The notes: generated from the sequence alone by a model not told the origin. DNA of 64,000 bases from Pseudomonas vancouverensis (GCF_004348895.1 NZ_RRZK01000007.1:496001-560000), one strand, 5' to 3'. Counted from the first letter of the stretch, positions 19,317 to 29,391 are shown. Made by a program: numbers and translations.

Positions 19317-22184
19317 TTACTCACACTGCTCTCGCAACAGTGCAGCCAACCCATCCGCCTCGACTGGCCGACTGATCAGATACCCCTGCACTTCATCGCA
19401 ATGCTCTTGCCTGAGAAACGCAAGCTGCTCCTCCCGCTCCACCCCTTCGGCGACGACCTTGAGCGACAACCCATGCGCCATGGCAATGATTGCCCGGGTA
19501 ATCGCCGCGTCTTCCGTGCCCTCCCCTAGACCACGGATAAACGCCTGATCGATTTTCACGTAGTCCACCGGAATGCGCTTGAGGTAGCTGAGGGACGAAT
19601 ACCCCGTACCGAAATCATCGATAGCCAGTTTCACCCCAAGGTCGCGAAGTTGCTGGAACGTCGCAATGATGTGCTCGACGCTGTCCAGCAACTGGCTTTC
19701 AGTGAGTTCCAGTTCCAGAAGTTGTGGTGCCAGTCCGGTTTCCTCCAGCACCTGCCGCACCAGGCTGACCAGTTTGCCCTGGCGTAACTGATGCACTGAC
19801 AGATTGACCGACACGCGAATCGACTCCAGGCCCTGGCGCTGCCACTCACAGGCCTGCCAGCAGGCTTGGCGCAATACAAACTCGCCAATCGGACCGATCA
19901 GCCCGGTTTCCTCCGCCAGCCCGATAAAGTCCCCCGGGGGCACGCGGCCCATGGTCGGGTGGTCCCAACGCACCAGCGCTTCGGCAGCATTCAGCCGACC
20001 GGAGGCGAGACACAGCTTGGGCTGGTAGAACACCTTGAGTTGCTTGTCTTCGATGGCCTTGCGCAGCTGGTTTTCCAATTGCAGGCGCTCAAGTGTGCTG
20101 GCCTGCAAGCTGTCGGTGTAGAACTGGAAATTGTTGCCGCCCAAATGCTTGGCGTGTTGCATGGCCATGTTCGACTGGCTGACCAGTGTCGACATTTCCC
20201 GGGCGTTGTCCGGTAGCAGGCTGATGCCCATGGACGCGCTGACAACCAGTTCATGCCCTTCGACCGTCACCGGCACGCGCAGTTTGGCTGACAACCTTGT
20301 GGCGACCCGCGCCAGGCTCGACAGATTGCCGTAACTGTTGAACAGCACGGCGAACTCATCGCCCGACAAGCGAGCGATGGTGTCCGCTTCTGGCAATGCA
20401 TTGACCAAGCGCCGCGCCACTTTCTGCAATAGCTGGTCGGCGACTTCATGGCCCAGGCTGTCGTTGAGCAGCTTGAAGCGATCCAGATTGATGTGCAGCA
20501 GCGCCAGACTGCGATACCCACCCTGCCGTACCCGCTGGTGGGCCTCATTGAGCCGCTCGCGAAACAGCGAACGATTGGCCAGCCCCGTCAGTTCGTCGTA
20601 ATGGGTCAGATAGCGCATGCGTTCTTCGGATTCGCGCCGGACCGAGAGGTCGGCAAAGAAGCCGACGATGTGGCTGACCTGGCCTCGCGAATCACGCACC
20701 GCGTTCAAATGTAGCCATTGCGGGTACATCTCGCCGTTTTTGCGCGTTTCCACCAGTTCGCCCTGCCAACTGCCGTGCTGCTCAAGCGCCTGGTGGATTG
20801 CAGCGTAGTGCCGGCGGGCATCGCGACTGCACGGCAGGTCAAGAACACTGCGCCCGAGAATTTCCTCGATCTGGTAGCCGGTCACCCGACTGAAGGCTTG
20901 GTTGACGGCGATCAGTGCATAATCGGGGTCGAAGATCACGATACCTTCACTGGCCGCCTCGAACACGGTTGCCGCCAGTTGCTGCTGCTCTTCCAGTGCC
21001 TTGCCGATGCTGATGTCGCGACGGGTTCCGACCATGCGCACCACCCGGCCGTTGTCGCGACGCTCGACTGCACGCCCCCGGTCTTCGATCCAGACCCAGT
21101 GGCCATCGCCATGACGCACGCGGTACTCGACCTGGTAATCCTCGGTGCGCCCCTTCAGGTGCTCAACCAGCGCCCGACGCAGTACCGGCAGATCCTCGGG
21201 GTGTAGCCGCGGCTTGAGATGACGCAGCATGGCCGTCACATACTCGGGCTCAAGACCGAACAGTTCCTTGATATGGGTGTGATGCACTTCATCGGTTTGC
21301 AAATTCCAGTCCCACAACCCCAGCTCGCTCGCCTTCAAGGCCAGCGCCAGACGCGCCTCGCTCTTGCTGAGGGCGCCGTTGGCGGCATCCAGTTCGAGAC
21401 TGCGCTGGGCGACCCGGCTTTCCAGCTCGATCTGGATCTGGCGCAATTCGTCTTCAACCCGACGACGCTGATCGACCTCCCTGGCCAACTGCTGGTTGAG
21501 CTGCAGACTGTCGTTTTGCGCTTGCTGCAAATGTTCGATCAGCGCCTGATTCTGAAAGCGTCGCAGCAGGCCGCGGTCGATCAGCCGATTCACCTGCCAG
21601 GCCACCACACTCAGTGCCCCCAGCAAAATCAGGCCAAACCAGCCCCAACCATGCTCCTGGGCATCGCCACCCCAGAACATGTAGGCGATGGCCGGCAGCA
21701 GGCAAGGCAAGGTAAAAGAAAGAAAGGCCGGGAGGCTGACGGCGTAGGCCACGCTGGCCGACAGGGCAGCGGCACCGATCAGGCCGAATACCCAGGCTTG
21801 CTGGATGAAACTGTCAGCGGGTACCAGCGCAATACCTGCACCGGCCAGCGTCAGCCCGGTCAGGCCCGAACCGAGCAGGAACATGCGCAGCCAGATCGGG
21901 TTGGCCTGACGATTGGGAATGGCCGAGTCGAAGGCGGCCACCTGAATCACGCGCAAAGCCACCAGGGACAGCAACCAGACCAGCCAGACACTGACCAGAA
22001 AGTAGCGCTGTGGGCTCCAGAGTAATCCGGCACAGACCAGGCCGTTGATCAGCATGAACAAGGTCGGCAGCAGCGAGCCCTGATACAGCAGGCGCGTGCG
22101 TTCGACCGCCATTTGCGTGGCGTACTGTTTGCGGATAACCCGCGGCTCCACAGTGGGGCCCGACAGGTCAAAGCTGAGGGTCAT
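19317..22184 (-). CDS. Membrane-bound PAS-GGDEF-EAL cyclic-di-GMP enzyme
   Basis: 955 residues from the ATG giving MTLSFDLSGPTVEPRV; an upstream extension to 22331 would add 49 unlikely residues. About six transmembrane segments (residues 35-205) are followed by a coiled coil (210-265) and two PAS/PAC modules (about 280-515). A GGDEF domain with the variant SGDEF near residue 607 and an EAL domain with EALVRW near 733 and DDFGTGYSSL near 858 complete it. The EAL motifs are intact, so phosphodiesterase activity is likely; the SGDEF form may still be a cyclase or may act as a GTP sensor. It corresponds to PA5442 and is divergent from uvrD as in P. aeruginosa. Confidence 0.92.
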   Translation of the reverse strand: MTLSFDLSGPTVEPRVIRKQYATQMAVERTRLLYQGSLLPTLFMLINGLVCAGLLWSPQRYFLVSVWLVWLLSLVALRVIQVAAFDSAIPNRQANPIWLRMFLLGSGLTGLTLAGAGIALVPADSFIQQAWVFGLIGAAALSASVAYAVSLPAFLSFTLPCLLPAIAYMFWGGDAQEHGWGWFGLILLGALSVVAWQVNRLIDRGLLRRFQNQALIEHLQQAQNDSLQLNQQLAREVDQRRRVEDELRQIQIELESRVAQRSLELDAANGALSKSEARLALALKASELGLWDWNLQTDEVHHTHIKELFGLEPEYVTAMLRHLKPRLHPEDLPVLRRALVEHLKGRTEDYQVEYRVRHGDGHWVWIEDRGRAVERRDNGRVVRMVGTRRDISIGKALEEQQQLAATVFEAASEGIVIFDPDYALIAVNQAFSRVTGYQIEEILGRSVLDLPCSRDARRHYAAIHQALEQHGSWQGELVETRKNGEMYPQWLHLNAVRDSRGQVSHIVGFFADLSVRRESEERMRYLTHYDELTGLANRSLFRERLNEAHQRVRQGGYRSLALLHINLDRFKLLNDSLGHEVADQLLQKVARRLVNALPEADTIARLSGDEFAVLFNSYGNLSSLARVATRLSAKLRVPVTVEGHELVVSASMGISLLPDNAREMSTLVSQSNMAMQHAKHLGGNNFQFYTDSLQASTLERLQLENQLRKAIEDKQLKVFYQPKLCLASGRLNAAEALVRWDHPTMGRVPPGDFIGLAEETGLIGPIGEFVLRQACWQACEWQRQGLESIRVSVNLSVHQLRQGKLVSLVRQVLEETGLAPQLLELELTESQLLDSVEHIIATFQQLRDLGVKLAIDDFGTGYSSLSYLKRIPVDYVKIDQAFIRGLGEGTEDAAITRAIIAMAHGLSLKVVAEGVEREEQLAFLRQEHCDEVQGYLISRPVEADGLAALLREQCE

Positions 22185-22442
22185 AGGCGTTGTTCTTGTT
22201 CTTATATGGATGAGCATGAGCCCGAAACGTCGACGGAGCATACACAAGCCATTGCCCGGACCAAACTGCTGTTGATCAAAAAATCGCCTGCTTTCGAAAG
22301 GCTGGGTGCCTTTGCCAAAGGTTGCAGCCAAGCCCGCTCAACGGCTCCAGCAGGTGACCGACCGGTCGTCCCGGCGATAACTTTCATCGGTTAAAACGAA
22401 GCCGGGTTTGCCCGGGGTGACGCCGCCCCCTAGAATGCCCCG

Positions 22443-24626
22443 ATGCGCGATGATCTCTCCCTTCTGCTGAACTCCCTCAACGATGCCCAACGGCAGGCCG
22501 TAGCTGCCCCCGTGGGCCGTCAGTTGGTCCTGGCCGGTGCTGGCTCCGGCAAAACCCGAGTGCTGGTGCACCGTATCGCCTGGTTGATCCAGGTCGAGAA
22601 CGCCTCGCCCCACTCAATCCTGTCGGTGACCTTCACCAACAAGGCCGCTGCCGAGATGCGCCACCGCATCGAGCAGTTGATGGGTATCAACCCGGCCGGC
22701 ATGTGGGTCGGTACCTTCCACGGCCTGGCGCACCGCCTGCTACGGGCGCACTGGCAAGAAGCCGGCCTGAGCCAGACGTTCCAGATTCTCGACAGCGATG
22801 ACCAGCAACGCCTGGTCAAGCGGGTGATCCGCGAGCTCGGCCTCGACGAACAACGCTGGCCAGCTCGTCAGGCCCAATGGTTCATCAACGGACAGAAAGA
22901 CGAAGGCCTGCGTCCCCAGCACATTCAAGCCAGCGGCGATCTGTTCCTGGCGACCATGCGCGGCATCTATGAAGCCTATGAGGCCGCCTGCCTGCGTGCC
23001 GGTGTCATCGACTTCTCCGAACTGCTGCTGCGCGCCCTCGACCTGTGGCGCGATCACCCCGGCCTGCTCGCTCACTATCAGAAGCGCTTCCGGCACATTC
23101 TGGTGGACGAGTTCCAGGACACCAACGCCGTGCAGTACGCCTGGTTGCGTCTGCTGGCCAAGGGTGGCGACAGCCTGATGGTGGTCGGCGACGACGACCA
23201 GTCGATCTACGGCTGGCGTGGCGCGAAAATCGAAAACATCTACCAGTACTCGGAAGACTTCCCGGACGCCGAAACCATTCGCCTGGAACAGAACTACCGC
23301 TCCACGGCCGGCATCCTCAAGGCCGCCAACGCCCTGATTGCCAACAACACCGGGCGCCTGGGCAAAGAGTTGTGGACCGACGGCGGCGATGGTGAAGCCA
23401 TCAATCTCTACGCCGCGTTCAACGAACACGACGAAGCACGCTATGTGGTTGAAACCATCGAAAGCGCGCTGAAAACCGGCTTGTCCCGAAGCGATATCGC
23501 AATTTTGTACCGCTCCAACGCCCAATCGCGCGTTCTGGAAGAAGCCTTGCTGCGCGAGCGCATTCCGTATCGCATCTACGGCGGCCAGCGCTTCTTCGAG
23601 CGGGCGGAAATCAAGAACGCCATGGCCTATCTGCGCCTGCTGGAAGGCCGTGGCAACGATGCAGCACTGGAACGGGTGATCAACGTGCCGGCTCGCGGCA
23701 TCGGCGAAAAGACCGTCGAAGCGATTCGCGAGCATGCTCGCCACAGCGATGTGTCCATGTGGGAAGCCATGCGCCAGCTGGTTGCCAACAAAGGCGTTAC
23801 CGGTCGTGCCGCCAGCGCGCTGGGTGCCTTCGTCGAGCTGATCGAAAACCTCGCCACCAAGTGCATGGAAATGCCCCTGCACCTGATGACGCAGACAGTC
23901 ATCGAGCAATCGGGGCTGATCGCCTATCACGAAGCGGAGAAAGGCGAAAAAGGCCAGGCACGGGTAGAAAACCTTGAGGAACTGGTCAGTGCCGCGCGCA
24001 ACTTCGAAAACAGCGAAGAAGACGAAGACCTGACGCCACTGGCTGCTTTCCTCGGTCACGCTTCACTGGAAGCCGGCGATACCCAGGCCGACGAGCACGA
24101 AGACAGCATTCAGTTGATGACGCTGCACAGCGCCAAGGGCCTGGAATTCCCTTACGTGTTCCTGGTGGGCATGGAAGAAGGTCTGTTCCCGCACAAGATG
24201 AGCCTGGAAGAGCCCGGCCGTCTTGAAGAAGAACGCCGCCTTGCCTACGTGGGTATCACTCGGGCCATGCAGAACCTGGTGATGACCTACGCGGAAACCC
24301 GCCGCCTGTATGGCAGCGAGACCTACAACAAGGTGTCGCGTTTCGTACGTGAAGTACCGAAAGGCCTGATCCAGGAAGTGCGGCTGTCCAACAGCGTCAG
24401 CCGGCCGTTTGGCGGCAACCAGACCATGAGTGGCAGCAACCTGTTCAGCGGCAGCGAGATCCCGCAGACCGGCTTCAGCCTGGGCCAGACCGTGCGCCAC
24501 TCGATCTTCGGCGACGGTGTGATCCTCAACTTCGAAGGTGCCGGAGCGCAGGCCCGGGTGCAGGTGAACTTCAGCGAAGGCAGCAAGTGGTTGATGCTGG
24601 GGTATGCCAAGCTGGAAGCGATCTAG
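22443..24626 (+). CDS. uvrD: DNA helicase II UvrD
   Basis: 727 residues, the normal length. Superfamily 1 motifs are in order: Walker A GAGSGKTRVL (about residue 30), VTFTNKAAAEMR, DEFQDTNAVQYAW, GDDDQSIYGWRGA, LEQNYRS, LMTLHSAKGLEFPYVFLVGMEEGLFP (seen as consecutive short motifs), and RRLAYVGITRA. The C-terminal Tudor-like segment (GQTVRHSIFGDGVILNFEGAG) is typical of UvrD/PcrA. It acts in nucleotide excision repair and mismatch repair. A REPIN with a strong central hairpin follows the stop codon. Confidence 0.97.
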   Translation: MRDDLSLLLNSLNDAQRQAVAAPVGRQLVLAGAGSGKTRVLVHRIAWLIQVENASPHSILSVTFTNKAAAEMRHRIEQLMGINPAGMWVGTFHGLAHRLLRAHWQEAGLSQTFQILDSDDQQRLVKRVIRELGLDEQRWPARQAQWFINGQKDEGLRPQHIQASGDLFLATMRGIYEAYEAACLRAGVIDFSELLLRALDLWRDHPGLLAHYQKRFRHILVDEFQDTNAVQYAWLRLLAKGGDSLMVVGDDDQSIYGWRGAKIENIYQYSEDFPDAETIRLEQNYRSTAGILKAANALIANNTGRLGKELWTDGGDGEAINLYAAFNEHDEARYVVETIESALKTGLSRSDIAILYRSNAQSRVLEEALLRERIPYRIYGGQRFFERAEIKNAMAYLRLLEGRGNDAALERVINVPARGIGEKTVEAIREHARHSDVSMWEAMRQLVANKGVTGRAASALGAFVELIENLATKCMEMPLHLMTQTVIEQSGLIAYHEAEKGEKGQARVENLEELVSAARNFENSEEDEDLTPLAAFLGHASLEAGDTQADEHEDSIQLMTLHSAKGLEFPYVFLVGMEEGLFPHKMSLEEPGRLEEERRLAYVGITRAMQNLVMTYAETRRLYGSETYNKVSRFVREVPKGLIQEVRLSNSVSRPFGGNQTMSGSNLFSGSEIPQTGFSLGQTVRHSIFGDGVILNFEGAGAQARVQVNFSEGSKWLMLGYAKLEAI

Positions 24627-24645
24627 GGACACTTGGGTTGCTGTT

Positions 24646-24735
24646 CTGTGGGGGCTAGCCTGCTAGCGATGGCAGCACCACGGTATTTCAGAAATACCGC
24701 ATCATCGTTCATCGCGAGCAGGCTCGCTCCCACAG
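24646..24735. repeat. REPIN: inverted REP pair with central hairpin
   Basis: Inverted REP copies at about 24646-24673 (CTGTGGGGGCTAGCCTGC onward) and 24710-24735 (CATCGCGAGCAGGCTCGCTC onward). Between them a perfect palindromic hairpin CGGTATTTC-A-GAAATACCG occupies 24681-24699. It lies between uvrD and the EamA gene and could stop or stabilise the uvrD transcript. Confidence 0.85.
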
Positions 24736-24762
24736 GTTGATCTGACGGAAGGCATCAAAATC

Positions 24763-25203
24763 ATGGGCTCAGGCTTTTTTTCCTCTTGGACATTCTGGGC
24801 CCTGCTTTCGGCGATGTTCGCGGCAATGACCGCGATTTTCGCCAAAGTCGGCATTGAAAACGTCAACTCCGACTTCGCCACCCTGCTGCGTACCATCGTA
24901 GTTCTGGTCAGCCTGGCCTTGATTTTGTACGCCACGGGCCAATATCAGTCTTTAGGATCGATCTCTGCCAGGAGCTACCTGTTCCTCTTGTTGTCCGGTC
25001 TGGCCACGGGCGCCTCGTGGATCTGCTACTTCCGCGCGCTCAAGGTCGGTCCGGCTTCACTGGTGGCCCCGGTGGACAAGCTCAGCGTGGTGCTGGTGGC
25101 GATTCTGGGCGTCGTTCTGCTGGGAGAGAAACTCGACCTGCGCCAATGGGGCGGAATCGGTCTGATCACCGCCGGCGTCGTCATGCTGGCATTGCGTCGC
25201 TAG
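24763..25203 (+). CDS. EamA/DMT-family inner-membrane transporter (single-repeat form)
   Basis: 146 residues, half the length of ordinary EamA carriers, with four to five hydrophobic segments. It contains one EamA repeat with the characteristic GLATGASWICYFRALKVG and the C-terminal LGEKLDLRQWGGIGLITAGV. Such single-repeat proteins probably dimerise. GGAAGG lies about 9 bases before the ATG. Substrate unknown. It is a stand-alone gene between uvrD and a Tim44-domain gene. Confidence 0.88.
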   Translation: MGSGFFSSWTFWALLSAMFAAMTAIFAKVGIENVNSDFATLLRTIVVLVSLALILYATGQYQSLGSISARSYLFLLLSGLATGASWICYFRALKVGPASLVAPVDKLSVVLVAILGVVLLGEKLDLRQWGGIGLITAGVVMLALRR

Positions 25204-25382
25204 GTATCTTTCCTACAACGACTATCCACTCATCTTACCGCTCAAATGTAACAGGCCTTATTGCGCTGGCTGAAGCTGAATGCAACCTGTCAGGCAAAAG
25301 CCCGAAACACTCTGCCGCTAGCCAGTATCAGTTCAGCTGTGCAACATGGCGCGCGTGCCCTCCACAAATGGGAATTCCCTTT

Positions 25383-26261
25383 ATGAAACGTTTTCTTAGC
25401 ATCGCCATGGCGTTGTGCATCGGCCTGACGATGAGTCTCGACGTCAATGCCGCCAAGCGCTTTGGTGGTGGCAAAAGCGCCGGCGCTGCGCCGACGCACC
25501 AGACCAGCCAGATGGCTCCTTCTTCTCCAGGCATGGGCGGCGCGGCGGCGACCGCTGGTGCTGCCGGTGCCGCAGGCGCCGCTGCCAAGGCTGGCGGTGC
25601 TTCGAAATGGCTCGGCCCTCTGGCCGGTATCGCCGCCGGTGGCCTGCTCGCCTCCATGTTCATGGGCGGCGGCTTCCAGGGCATGCAGATCTTCGACATC
25701 CTGATCATGGCGGTCATCGCCTTCCTGATCTTCCGCTTCATCGCCGCACGTCGTCGCAAGCAGCAGGAGCAGTACGCTCCAGCCGGCCATGCACCGATGC
25801 AGCGTGAAGTGTTCGAGCACAAGCCTGCCGGTGGCTCGATCTTCGGTGGTTCGGCTGCACCTGTGGCCGCCCGTCCGGTCATCAATGCCCCGTCCTGGTT
25901 CAACGAGCGCAACTTCGTCGAAGCCGCGCGCAACCACTTCCAGTCCCTGCAGCAGCATTGGGACGCCAACGAAATGGACAAGATTGCCGAGTTCGTTACC
26001 CCGCAAATGCTCGAGTTCCTCAAGCGTGAACGCGCTGAACTGGGCGATGCTTTCCAGTCCACGTACATCGATAACCTCAATGTACAGCTGGACGGCGTGG
26101 ACGATCGTGCGGACAAGACCATCGCCACCCTGACATTCACCGGTGTGTCGAAAAACTCCCGTTTCGACCAAGGCGAAGCCTTCAGCGAAAGCTGGAACAT
26201 GGAACGTGCCCAGGGCGAAAACCAGCCTTGGCTGGTGGCCGGTATCCGCCAGAACGGCTGA
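25383..26261 (+). CDS. Tim44-domain protein, membrane anchored
   Basis: 292 residues from MKRFLSIAMALCIGLTMSLD; a longer frame from 25017 is not supported because the signal peptide begins here. Signal peptide (1-23), a low-complexity Ala/Gly-rich stretch (35-70), two hydrophobic segments (about 74-120, including ILIMAVIAFLIFRFI), a basic stop (AARRRKQQEQ), then a Tim44/NTF2-like domain (about 165-290). Bacterial Tim44 proteins are membrane-associated and of unknown function. A bidirectional terminator follows. Confidence 0.9.
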   Translation: MKRFLSIAMALCIGLTMSLDVNAAKRFGGGKSAGAAPTHQTSQMAPSSPGMGGAAATAGAAGAAGAAAKAGGASKWLGPLAGIAAGGLLASMFMGGGFQGMQIFDILIMAVIAFLIFRFIAARRRKQQEQYAPAGHAPMQREVFEHKPAGGSIFGGSAAPVAARPVINAPSWFNERNFVEAARNHFQSLQQHWDANEMDKIAEFVTPQMLEFLKRERAELGDAFQSTYIDNLNVQLDGVDDRADKTIATLTFTGVSKNSRFDQGEAFSESWNMERAQGENQPWLVAGIRQNG

Positions 26262-26289
26262 TCCTCTGCTACGTTTCATCGGTTGTATT

Positions 26290-26315
26290 AAAACCCCGGC
26301 CTCGGCCGGGGTTTT
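26290..26315. terminator. Rho-independent terminator after the Tim44-domain gene
   Basis: Eleven-base stem AAAACCCCGGC/GCCGGGGTTTT with the loop CTCG. The T run is formed by the stem's 3' side, followed by CTATTTC. It is symmetrical and could act on both strands. Confidence 0.9.
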
Positions 26316-26398
26316 CTATTTCGCGGTTGCATCTATAGCAAGCTACTGTATAAACCGCCCCATATAAACCGCGCCAAACAAGCAAGAGGATCCCGGAC

Positions 26399-26806
26399 GT
26401 GGAAGAAATCATCGAACAACTGCGTGAAGCCAACGAACCGGTACCGGTCCCCTTGGAGCTGCCTGACGAAGACCTGCTGGTCGAAATCGAAGAACAACTG
26501 TTCATCGATATCCCATTCGTCTTCCGTGAATTCCTGCTGACCGTCAGTGATGTGGTCTATGGCAGCCTGGAGCCAGTGACCGTCACCGATCCGCAATCCC
26601 ATACCTACCTGCCGGATGTAGCCGCCAATGCCTGGGATGCCGGTGTTGATCGCAGCCTGATTCCGATCTGCCAGGACGGCGACGATTACTACTGCGTCGA
26701 AGAAGACGGTACCGTGGTGTTGTGGTCCGCCGAAGAAGAACTGGTCACAGAAGAAACCTGGGAGTCCGTCTGGCACTGGGCGCGGGACGTCTGGCTGGAA
26801 AGCTGA
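26399..26806 (+). CDS. SMI1/KNR4-family protein
   Basis: 135 residues from a GTG start with AAGAGGA upstream. The SMI1/KNR4 (SUKH) pattern is clear: an acidic N-terminal helix, LPDEDLLVEIEEQLFIDIP, FREFLLTVSDVVYGSLEP, and the C-terminal VLWSAEEELVTEETWESVWHWARDVWLES helix (residues about 107-135). SUKH proteins are often toxin-immunity proteins, but no polymorphic toxin is adjacent and the flanking genes are housekeeping, so this may be a resident member with a cellular role. Its end lies 21 bases from the convergent antiporter gene. Confidence 0.88.
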   Translation: MEEIIEQLREANEPVPVPLELPDEDLLVEIEEQLFIDIPFVFREFLLTVSDVVYGSLEPVTVTDPQSHTYLPDVAANAWDAGVDRSLIPICQDGDDYYCVEEDGTVVLWSAEEELVTEETWESVWHWARDVWLES

Positions 26807-26827
26807 TCCAGCCAGCGCCGCGGGTGG

Positions 26828-28591
26828 TCAATGGCCGGATGACTCCTTGTGGTTGTCCAGGGTTTCCAGCAATGCCACCTGCATCCGCGTGTGCACGCGG
26901 ATGAACCAACGCCACAGCAGCGCCGCCACGGCGGCCGCGACCACGGCGATCAGCACCAGCAACTTGTTGGTCGGGAGAATACTGGCCGACAAGGCTGCCA
27001 GCAGCACGAAGATCACCAGCAGCGATAGAATCGGTATCACTTCGGCAATCACACGCCTCACTCGCTGGGTGTGGCGCCCGGCCATTTCCGGTTTCACACC
27101 CATCTCTGCCAGCAGCATCGATAGCGCCTTGAGCTTGCGGTAGGCGGCAATCAGGAATGGCAGTGACAGCAGCAGCGCTCCACCCCAGATCAATGCTTTC
27201 TGCCAGCTCGGGTCGTTGATCCAGTCCTGCAGATAAGCGGACATACGCTCAGCGAAGAACGCGCCGGAGAAAAAGATGGCAATCACCAGCGCCAGATTGA
27301 CGCCCACCTGCAGCAGGATTCGCCGAATCAACGAGGCCAGCATCGCGCCTTGTCCTTGAGGCTGGATGCTGCGCAGCCACTCTCCGTACATCCCCAGCAC
27401 GCGCCCCAGGCGCTCGGGCATGACTGCGGCCAGTTTCATCGACAACGGATCGGCGGCACGTATCAGATACGGTGTCAGCAGCGTGGTAATCACCGATACC
27501 GCCACCGCCACCGGGTAAAGAAAGTTGCTGGTGACCTGCAGGGTCATGCCCAGCGCGGCGATGATGAATGAAAATTCGCCGATCTGCGAAAGCCCCATCC
27601 CCACCCGCAAAGAGGTACGGCCATCGTTGCCAGCGATAAAGGCACCGAGACCGCAGGAGAGCATTTTGCCGAGCACCACGGCCACCGTGATCACCGCGAT
27701 CGGCCAGGCATATTCGAGCAGGATCTTCGGATCGAGCATCAGCCCGATGGCGACAAAGAAAATAGCACTGAACAAGTCGCGAACAGGCTCGATCAAGCGC
27801 TCAATCTTCAGCAGTTGTCGCGATTCTGCCATGATCGCGCCAATCAGGAAGGCACCCAGCACCATGCTGTATTCCAGCTTGACCACCAGCAGACAGAAGC
27901 CGAAACACAAACCCAGCACCGTGATCAGCAGCATCTCATTGCTTTCGAATTTAGCCACGTAGGCCAGCAGCCTCGGCACCATCAATATGCCGATGACCAG
28001 CGCCACGATCATGAACAACGACAGCTTGCCGACTGTGGAAAATACTTCCCCGGAACTGACCGTCCCGCTGACCGCAATGCTGGACAGCAAGGCAATGATG
28101 CCGATGCCAAGGATGTCTTCAACGATCAACACGCCGAATATCAATTGGGCAAAACGCTCATTCTTCAACTTCAGGTCGTTGAGCGCCTTGACGATGATGG
28201 TGGTCGAGGAGATCGCCAGAATGGCGCCGAGGAACAATGAATCCATGGTGTTCCAGTCAAACCAGCGGCCAATCTCGTAGCCGATCCAGATCATCAGCAC
28301 GATTTCCAGGAATGCCGCGATAAACGCCGTGGCCCCGACCTTGAACAGCTTGCGCAGACTGAACTCCAGCCCAAGGCAGAACATCAGGAAGATCACCCCC
28401 AGTTCGGCAAGGGTCTTGATGGTCTGTTCGTCGTGGATCAGGCCAAACGGTGGCGTGTGCGGGCCAATGATGAAACCGGCGACGATGTACCCCAGCACCA
28501 CAGGCTGCCTGAGTCGATGGAACACCACCGTCACCACGCCTGCGATCAACATGATCACTGCCAGATCCTGAATGAAACTGATGGCATGCAT
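26828..28591 (-). CDS. CPA2-family cation:proton antiporter
   Basis: 587 residues from the ATG giving MHAISFIQDLAVIML, with AAGGGAG about 10 bases upstream; the frame extends to 28972 but those residues are not membrane-like. About 12-13 hydrophobic segments form the Na+/H+ exchanger domain (LGYIVAGFIIGP, AILAISSTTIIVKAL, GMGLSQIGEFSFI). A further hydrophobic C-terminal part ends in a short cytoplasmic tail. There is no TrkA-N nucleotide-binding domain as in KefB/KefC. It exchanges Na+ or K+ for protons across the inner membrane; the ion cannot be inferred. Confidence 0.93.
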   Translation of the reverse strand: MHAISFIQDLAVIMLIAGVVTVVFHRLRQPVVLGYIVAGFIIGPHTPPFGLIHDEQTIKTLAELGVIFLMFCLGLEFSLRKLFKVGATAFIAAFLEIVLMIWIGYEIGRWFDWNTMDSLFLGAILAISSTTIIVKALNDLKLKNERFAQLIFGVLIVEDILGIGIIALLSSIAVSGTVSSGEVFSTVGKLSLFMIVALVIGILMVPRLLAYVAKFESNEMLLITVLGLCFGFCLLVVKLEYSMVLGAFLIGAIMAESRQLLKIERLIEPVRDLFSAIFFVAIGLMLDPKILLEYAWPIAVITVAVVLGKMLSCGLGAFIAGNDGRTSLRVGMGLSQIGEFSFIIAALGMTLQVTSNFLYPVAVAVSVITTLLTPYLIRAADPLSMKLAAVMPERLGRVLGMYGEWLRSIQPQGQGAMLASLIRRILLQVGVNLALVIAIFFSGAFFAERMSAYLQDWINDPSWQKALIWGGALLLSLPFLIAAYRKLKALSMLLAEMGVKPEMAGRHTQRVRRVIAEVIPILSLLVIFVLLAALSASILPTNKLLVLIAVVAAAVAALLWRWFIRVHTRMQVALLETLDNHKESSGH

Positions 28592-28877
28592 GGCGTAGGG
28601 CTCCCTTGAGGACGAAGCTCGATGAAAGGACGGAGGAAACGCCCGATCGAGTCGGTTGGATATTCGCGAAGTGCGCAGGACTGGCCCTTCTTGACCGGGC
28701 TTTTCGAAGGGTAACACCGCGACTTCCGGCAGAAATGCGGTGCAATATATGGAAACAGATCGATCCGGCGTGACGGCGACGACGCGCCTGGCGTCCCGAT
28801 AACTGTTGGTTTGGAAAAACCGCCGAGGCACCCGTAGAGGTGCACCCTCAATCCTTGCCCTGACCCGTGAGATCGCT

Positions 28878-29360
28878 ATGGAACCCGGAAACGCCCAACT
28901 GTCGATGACGGTACTGATGACCCCCGACATGGCCAATTTTTCTGGCAATGTCCACGGCGGCACCCTGCTCAAGTACCTCGACGAAGTCGCCTACGCCTGC
29001 GCCAGCCGTTATGCCGGTCGCTACGTGGTCACGCTGTCGGTGGACCAGGTGATTTTCCGCGAGCCGATCCATGTCGGCGAACTGGTGACCTTCCTGGCGT
29101 CGGTGAACTACACCGGCAACACTTCGATGGAAGTCGGCATCAAGGTCGTGACGGAAAACATCCGCGAGCGCTCGGTGCGCCACACCAATAGCTGCTTCTT
29201 CACCATGGTCGCGGTCGACGACCAGCGCAAACCGGCGCCGGTACCGCCGCTGCAACCGCAAAACAGCGAAGACAAACGCCGCTACATTCAGGCCCAGCAA
29301 CGCCGGCAGATTCGTCAGGAGCTGGAAAAGCGTTATCAGGAGATCAAGGGCGACGCATGA
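28878..29360 (+). CDS. Acyl-CoA thioesterase (hot-dog fold, YciA-like)
   Basis: 160 residues from MEPGNAQLSMTVLMTPDM; an upstream in-frame extension from 28806 lacks family similarity. The hot-dog signature is NFSGNVHGGTLLKYLDEVAYACA, with the catalytic Asp/Glu region, and EVGIKVVTENIRERSVRHTNSCFFTMVAVD. It hydrolyses acyl-CoA to fatty acid and CoA in the cytoplasm. The C-terminal 30 residues are basic and helical (RRYIQAQQRRQIRQELEKRYQE). It is divergent from the antiporter, with 286 bases between the start codons and no other gene there. Confidence 0.92.
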   Translation: MEPGNAQLSMTVLMTPDMANFSGNVHGGTLLKYLDEVAYACASRYAGRYVVTLSVDQVIFREPIHVGELVTFLASVNYTGNTSMEVGIKVVTENIRERSVRHTNSCFFTMVAVDDQRKPAPVPPLQPQNSEDKRRYIQAQQRRQIRQELEKRYQEIKGDA

Positions 29361-29391
29361 GGCTGAAGATTTTCAGCGCTCTTGAGTACGT

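Noticed and set aside
24646..24735. A CRISPR-like or IS remnant because of repeated sequence near uvrD
   Set aside because: Only two inverted copies with a hairpin between them, the standard REPIN structure of this group, and similar copies occur at other intergenic sites.
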